Assembly (NCBI GenBank): GCA_965223695.1
Contig: CBDCXJ010000051.1
Coordinates: 434,001 to 498,000 of the forward strand
Length of the DNA stretch: 64,000 nucleotides
Origin: JAUVPB01 sp965223695
GTDB lineage: Bacteria; Actinomycetota; Thermoleophilia; Gaiellales; Gaiellaceae
Direction of reading: 5' to 3'
Shown: piece after piece, positions 61,230 through 64,000 of the stretch
How positions within the stretch are numbered: the stretch's first letter is position 1
How the letters are laid out: each line of letters begins with the position of its first letter
The notes under the pieces: model-generated
Database searches by the model: none
What the model was told of the DNA's origin: nothing
The model's input: the letters and a program-made list of their open reading frames with translations, nothing else
Program-made: the position numbers and the translations under genes

Positions 61230-61868
61230 GTGCAGCCACCGCTTCGGCCGCAGTTCGGTGACGGGCGCCTCCGGCAGCTCGGCGAAACGGTGCGAACCGC
61301 GTTGCCCGCAACGTACGCGCGTCTCAGCGATGCAGACCTCGCGGCCCGGGCAAACCTGGGAGACGACCTCGCCCTGAACGCACTTCTCGAGCGCTATTCG
61401 GCCAAGGTCTCGAAGTTGACCGCCCACCTGCTCGACGACATCGAGGACGCGCGCGACGCTGCGCAGGAGTGCCTGCTGAAAGTGAGCACGCGGCTCCGCC
61501 AGTTCCGCGGCGAGGCGCACTTTTCGACCTGGCTGCATCGCCTGGTCGTCAACACGTGCCGCGATCTGGGCGCCTACCAGCAGCTTCGCCGCACCGAGGA
61601 GCTCGAGCTTCTTCGCAATACCTTCGCCAGCGGCACCTTCGACCCGATGCGGCTCGCGCTGCTGGGCGATCTGCGCCGCGAGCTCAGCCATCAGCTCTCA
61701 CGCCTCTCGGCCGAGCAGCAGCAGGTGCTCGTCCTGCGCGACGCGTTCGGCTTCAGCTACGAGGAGATAGCGCGCTTCCTGCCCGCTCCGGTCGGCACGG
61801 TCAAGTCCTACGTCTACCGGGCGCGACTCAGCCTGCGCGCAAATCTCGAGGAGTACGCGACAGCTTGA
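61230..61868 (+). CDS. ECF-type RNA polymerase sigma factor
   Basis: A 212-residue sigma-70-family protein with regions 2 and 4 only. Region 2 reads DDLALNALLERYSAKVSKLTAHLLDDIEDARDAAQECLLKVSTRLRQFRGEAHFSTWLHRLVVNTCRD, and region 4 SAEQQQVLVLRDAFGFSYEEIARFLPAPVGTVKSYVYRAR. No anti-sigma factor follows. Instead its TGA overlaps the TTG start of fabZ, so it may be expressed with, or control, fatty-acid genes. Confidence 0.92.
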   Translation: MQPPLRPQFGDGRLRQLGETVRTALPATYARLSDADLAARANLGDDLALNALLERYSAKVSKLTAHLLDDIEDARDAAQECLLKVSTRLRQFRGEAHFSTWLHRLVVNTCRDLGAYQQLRRTEELELLRNTFASGTFDPMRLALLGDLRRELSHQLSRLSAEQQQVLVLRDAFGFSYEEIARFLPAPVGTVKSYVYRARLSLRANLEEYATA

Positions 61869-62302
61869 CGGCGCTCGACCGAGCTGCGATCGAGGAGATC
61901 ATCCCGCACCGCGATCCGTTCCTGCTCCTCGATGAGGTCGTCGAGCTCGAGCCCGGCGGGCGTGTCCATGCGCGCAAGCTGGTGCGCGAGGACGAATGGT
62001 TTCTCGAGGGCCACTTCCCCGGCCAGCCAATCATGCCCGGGGTCTTGACCGTCGAGGCGCTCGCCCAGACCGGAGCCGTCGGCGTCCTCTCGCTCGAAGA
62101 GAATCGCGGCAGGCTGGCGCTGTTTGCCGGAATCGACGGCGTGCGGTTCAAGCGAATCGTCCGACCGGGCGAGACGCTCGATCTCTACTGCGAGCTCGAG
62201 CAGATCCGCGGGCCGATAGGCAAGGGGAAGGCCCGCGCCGAGGTCGACGGCGAGCTTGCGGTCCGTGGCACGCTCACCTTCGCTGTCGGAGACGCGCAGT
62301 GA
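61865..62302 (+). CDS. fabZ: 3-hydroxyacyl-ACP dehydratase FabZ
   Basis: A 145-residue hotdog-fold dehydratase. The catalytic His/Glu motif is seen in EEIIPHRDPFLLLDEVVELEPGG, then EWFLEGHFPGQPIMPGVLTVEALAQTGAV. It removes water from 3-hydroxyacyl-ACP in fatty acid synthesis. TTG 61865 overlaps the sigma-factor stop (TTGA) and gives normal length; the open frame further upstream is a sigma-gene shadow. The stop overlaps fabH (GTGA). Confidence 0.95.
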   Translation: MTALDRAAIEEIIPHRDPFLLLDEVVELEPGGRVHARKLVREDEWFLEGHFPGQPIMPGVLTVEALAQTGAVGVLSLEENRGRLALFAGIDGVRFKRIVRPGETLDLYCELEQIRGPIGKGKARAEVDGELAVRGTLTFAVGDAQ

Positions 62303-63327
62303 TCGCTGCGACTACAGGTGCCCCGATTCGCGTCGGGATCAACGGCGTCGGCGCGTGCGTCCCCGAGACGATCGTCTCGAACGAGGACATCGCGAAGCGT
62401 GTCTCGACCTCGGACGAATGGATCGTCGAGCGAACGGGCATCCGTCAGCGACACGTCGCTGACGATCAGACGGCGGCGAGCGACCTTGCCGTCCCGGCCG
62501 CGGAGCTGGCGCTCGAGCGGGCGAAGGTCGACGCGTCTGAGCTCGACCTCGTTCTCGTCGCAACGATCACGCCAGACATGCCCTTCCCGGCCACAGCATC
62601 GGTTGTCGCCGAGCGAATCGGGGCCGGCCAGGTCGCCGCCTACGACCTCCAGGCAGGCTGCACCGGCTTCGTCTACGCCCTCACGCAGGCCTACTCGACG
62701 ATCGTGGCAGGCCTCGCCGCGCGCGTGCTCGTGGTCGGCGTCGACCTGCTGACCAAGTACCTCGACTGGGACGACCGGGGCACGTGCATCCTCTTCGGCG
62801 ATGGAGCCGGCGCCGCGATTGTGGGTGAGGTCGAGGACGGCGGCTTCCTCAGCTTTGAGCTCGGCAACGACGGCGGCCATGTCGACGACCTGTACGTGCC
62901 TGCAGGCGGCACCCGGCTCCCGGCTAGCGAGGGCACCGTCGCCTCCAAAGACCACACGATGAAGATGAACGGACGCGAGGTCTTCCGCTTTGCCACCCGG
63001 ATCATGGTCACCTCTGCCCGGCGCGCGCTCGAGTCGGCCGGGCTCGAGGCGGACGACGTCGACCTCTACGTTCCCCACCAGGCGAACAAGCGCATCATCG
63101 ACCACGCCGTCAAGGAGCTCGGCATTCCCGAGGAGAAGGTCATCGTCAACGTCGATCGCTTCGGCAACACGTCGGCCGCCTCGATCCCGATCTGCCTCGA
63201 CGAGATGCTGACCGACGGCATCGTCGAACCCGGTGCTCGCGTGCTGATGACGGGCGTCGGAACGGGCCTCACCTGGGGCTCGGCGCTGATCGAGTGGCCG
63301 AGCAACGCCAACGGTGCGGGGTCGTGA
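62299..63327 (+). CDS. fabH: 3-oxoacyl-ACP synthase III (KASIII)
   Basis: A 342-residue condensing enzyme that starts fatty acid chains from an acyl-CoA and malonyl-ACP. The catalytic triad is visible as Cys in DLQAGCTGFVYAL, His in YVPHQANKRIIDH and Asn in RFGNTSAASIP. GTG 62299 overlaps the fabZ stop and gives the usual N-terminus RVGINGVGACVPETIVSN. The starter-unit preference cannot be read from sequence. Confidence 0.95.
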   Translation: MIAATTGAPIRVGINGVGACVPETIVSNEDIAKRVSTSDEWIVERTGIRQRHVADDQTAASDLAVPAAELALERAKVDASELDLVLVATITPDMPFPATASVVAERIGAGQVAAYDLQAGCTGFVYALTQAYSTIVAGLAARVLVVGVDLLTKYLDWDDRGTCILFGDGAGAAIVGEVEDGGFLSFELGNDGGHVDDLYVPAGGTRLPASEGTVASKDHTMKMNGREVFRFATRIMVTSARRALESAGLEADDVDLYVPHQANKRIIDHAVKELGIPEEKVIVNVDRFGNTSAASIPICLDEMLTDGIVEPGARVLMTGVGTGLTWGSALIEWPSNANGAGS

Positions 63328-64000
63328 AGGTCGCGTTCTGCTTCCCGGGGCAGGGCTCACAGACGCCCGGCATGGGGAAAGAGCTCGCCGAGCAGACAGC
63401 GGCGTCGCGCGAGGTCTACGCAGCGGCGTCCAGTGCGGCCGGCTTCGACGTCGCCGAGGCCTGCTTCGGCGGGAGTGAGGAAGAGCTCACCGATACGCAA
63501 GTGCAGCAACCGGCGCTGGTCGCGACCTCGCTCTCATGCTTGCGGGCAATCGAGGAGACCGGCCTGCGCCCGGCTGCCGTCGCCGGGCACTCGGTCGGCG
63601 AGTATGCGGCGCTCTGCGCCTCCGGCGCGATCGACGTCGAGGGCGTGATCGAGCTCGTACGTGAGCGCGGCCGGGCCATGGCCGAGGTCGCCGGGCTGCA
63701 TCCGGGCTCGATGGCGGCTGTGATCGGGCTCGACGACGCGATCGTCGAGGAGCTCTGCGAGGAGATCACCGACGTGTGGCCCGCGAACTACAACTGCCCC
63801 GGCCAGGTCGTGGTCTCGGGCAAGGCCGACGCCATCGGAAAGCTGCTCGCGGCGGCGAGCGAGCGGGGCGCACGGCGGGTCGTTCCGCTCAAGGTCTCCG
63901 GTGCGTTCCATACGCCGCTCGTGAGCGGCGTAGCCGACCATCTGGGCCCGTTCCTGTCGGCCGCTGCGTGGCAGGAGCCGGCGGTGCCGTTCGTGTCGAC
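63324..64000 (+). CDS. fabD: Malonyl-CoA:ACP transacylase (partial, cut by window end)
   Basis: An open frame from GTG 63324 (GTGA overlap with fabH) runs past the right edge; 225 residues are visible. Motifs are the N-terminal FCFPGQGSQTPGMG, the catalytic Ser in AGHSVGEYAALCASGA, the Arg in LVRERGRAM and the His in SGAFHTPLV. It transfers malonyl from CoA to ACP. The gene order fabZ-fabH-fabD suggests that acpP and fabF follow outside the window. Confidence 0.95.
   Translation, partial: MKVAFCFPGQGSQTPGMGKELAEQTAASREVYAAASSAAGFDVAEACFGGSEEELTDTQVQQPALVATSLSCLRAIEETGLRPAAVAGHSVGEYAALCASGAIDVEGVIELVRERGRAMAEVAGLHPGSMAAVIGLDDAIVEELCEEITDVWPANYNCPGQVVVSGKADAIGKLLAAASERGARRVVPLKVSGAFHTPLVSGVADHLGPFLSAAAWQEPAVPFVS

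Noticed and set aside
62185..63360. 391-codon minus-strand frame opposite fabH
   Set aside because: It is the antisense of a certain FabH and contains no recognisable motif.

Overview
The window is GC-rich, densely coding bacterial chromosome with gene order typical of an Actinomycetota origin region (rpmH, dnaA, dnaN, recF, dciA, gyrB, gyrA). Many promoters look leaderless (TANNNT about 7 nt before ATG or GTG). A deep-branching lineage such as Thermoleophilia is my best guess from general family resemblance; I ran no phylogeny. I see no insertion sequence, prophage, CRISPR array or biosynthetic island. The interest lies in small-scale signals: start codons, palindromes, promoter architecture and altered enzymes.

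Layout. (1) 1-11 kb, + strand: the distal half of the complex I operon, nuoE (tail only) to nuoN. (2) 11-22.9 kb: housekeeping genes on both strands: UPF0173 hydrolase, Mrp, inositol monophosphatase, YhaM-like HD nuclease, M32 carboxypeptidase, YchF, methylmalonyl-CoA epimerase, a short FtsH, a DUF1385 protein, RarA, arginase and tRNA-Phe. (3) 22.9-35.1 kb, all minus strand and mostly overlapping: response regulator, sensor kinase, HtrA, two trehalose-type glycosyltransferases, MoaC, UbiA, CcmA, CcmB, CcmC, a CcmD-like protein, HemC, HemD and a SAM hydroxide adenosyltransferase. It reads like one long transcript joining envelope stress, trehalose, quinone and molybdopterin synthesis, cytochrome c maturation and heme synthesis. 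(4) 35.1-44.7 kb: a degenerate M28 membrane protein, MoeA, a class A PBP, DUF2203, a lipoprotein, and an overlapping HAD-CPBP-archease-chorismate mutase cluster, then a bifunctional-nuclease-domain protein and tRNA-Ile. (5) 44.8-59.4 kb: the replication origin region: parB, parA, rsmG, khpB/jag, yidC, yidD, rnpA and rpmH leftward; dnaA, dnaN, recF, dciA, gyrB and gyrA rightward. DnaA boxes lie on both sides of dnaA. (6) 59.5-64 kb: galT and birA leftward; an ECF-like sigma factor, fabZ, fabH and fabD (cut by the window end) rightward.

Main observations. Three genes (recF, ubiA and the SAM adenosyltransferase) have conserved N-termini reachable only from a CTG codon, each time in a CTGA overlap with the upstream stop. 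Two identical 18-bp palindromes at 32.7 kb contain the parS core and are probably ParB sites about 17 kb from dnaA. A small palindrome family (core GATGGTTGATTCCATC) sits right after stop codons at four loci. Three divergent gene pairs appear to share overlapping, symmetric -10 elements. FtsH lacks its periplasmic domain, GyrB carries a roughly 160-residue insertion, and the M28 peptidase, archease and Mrp proteins have lost residues normally considered essential.
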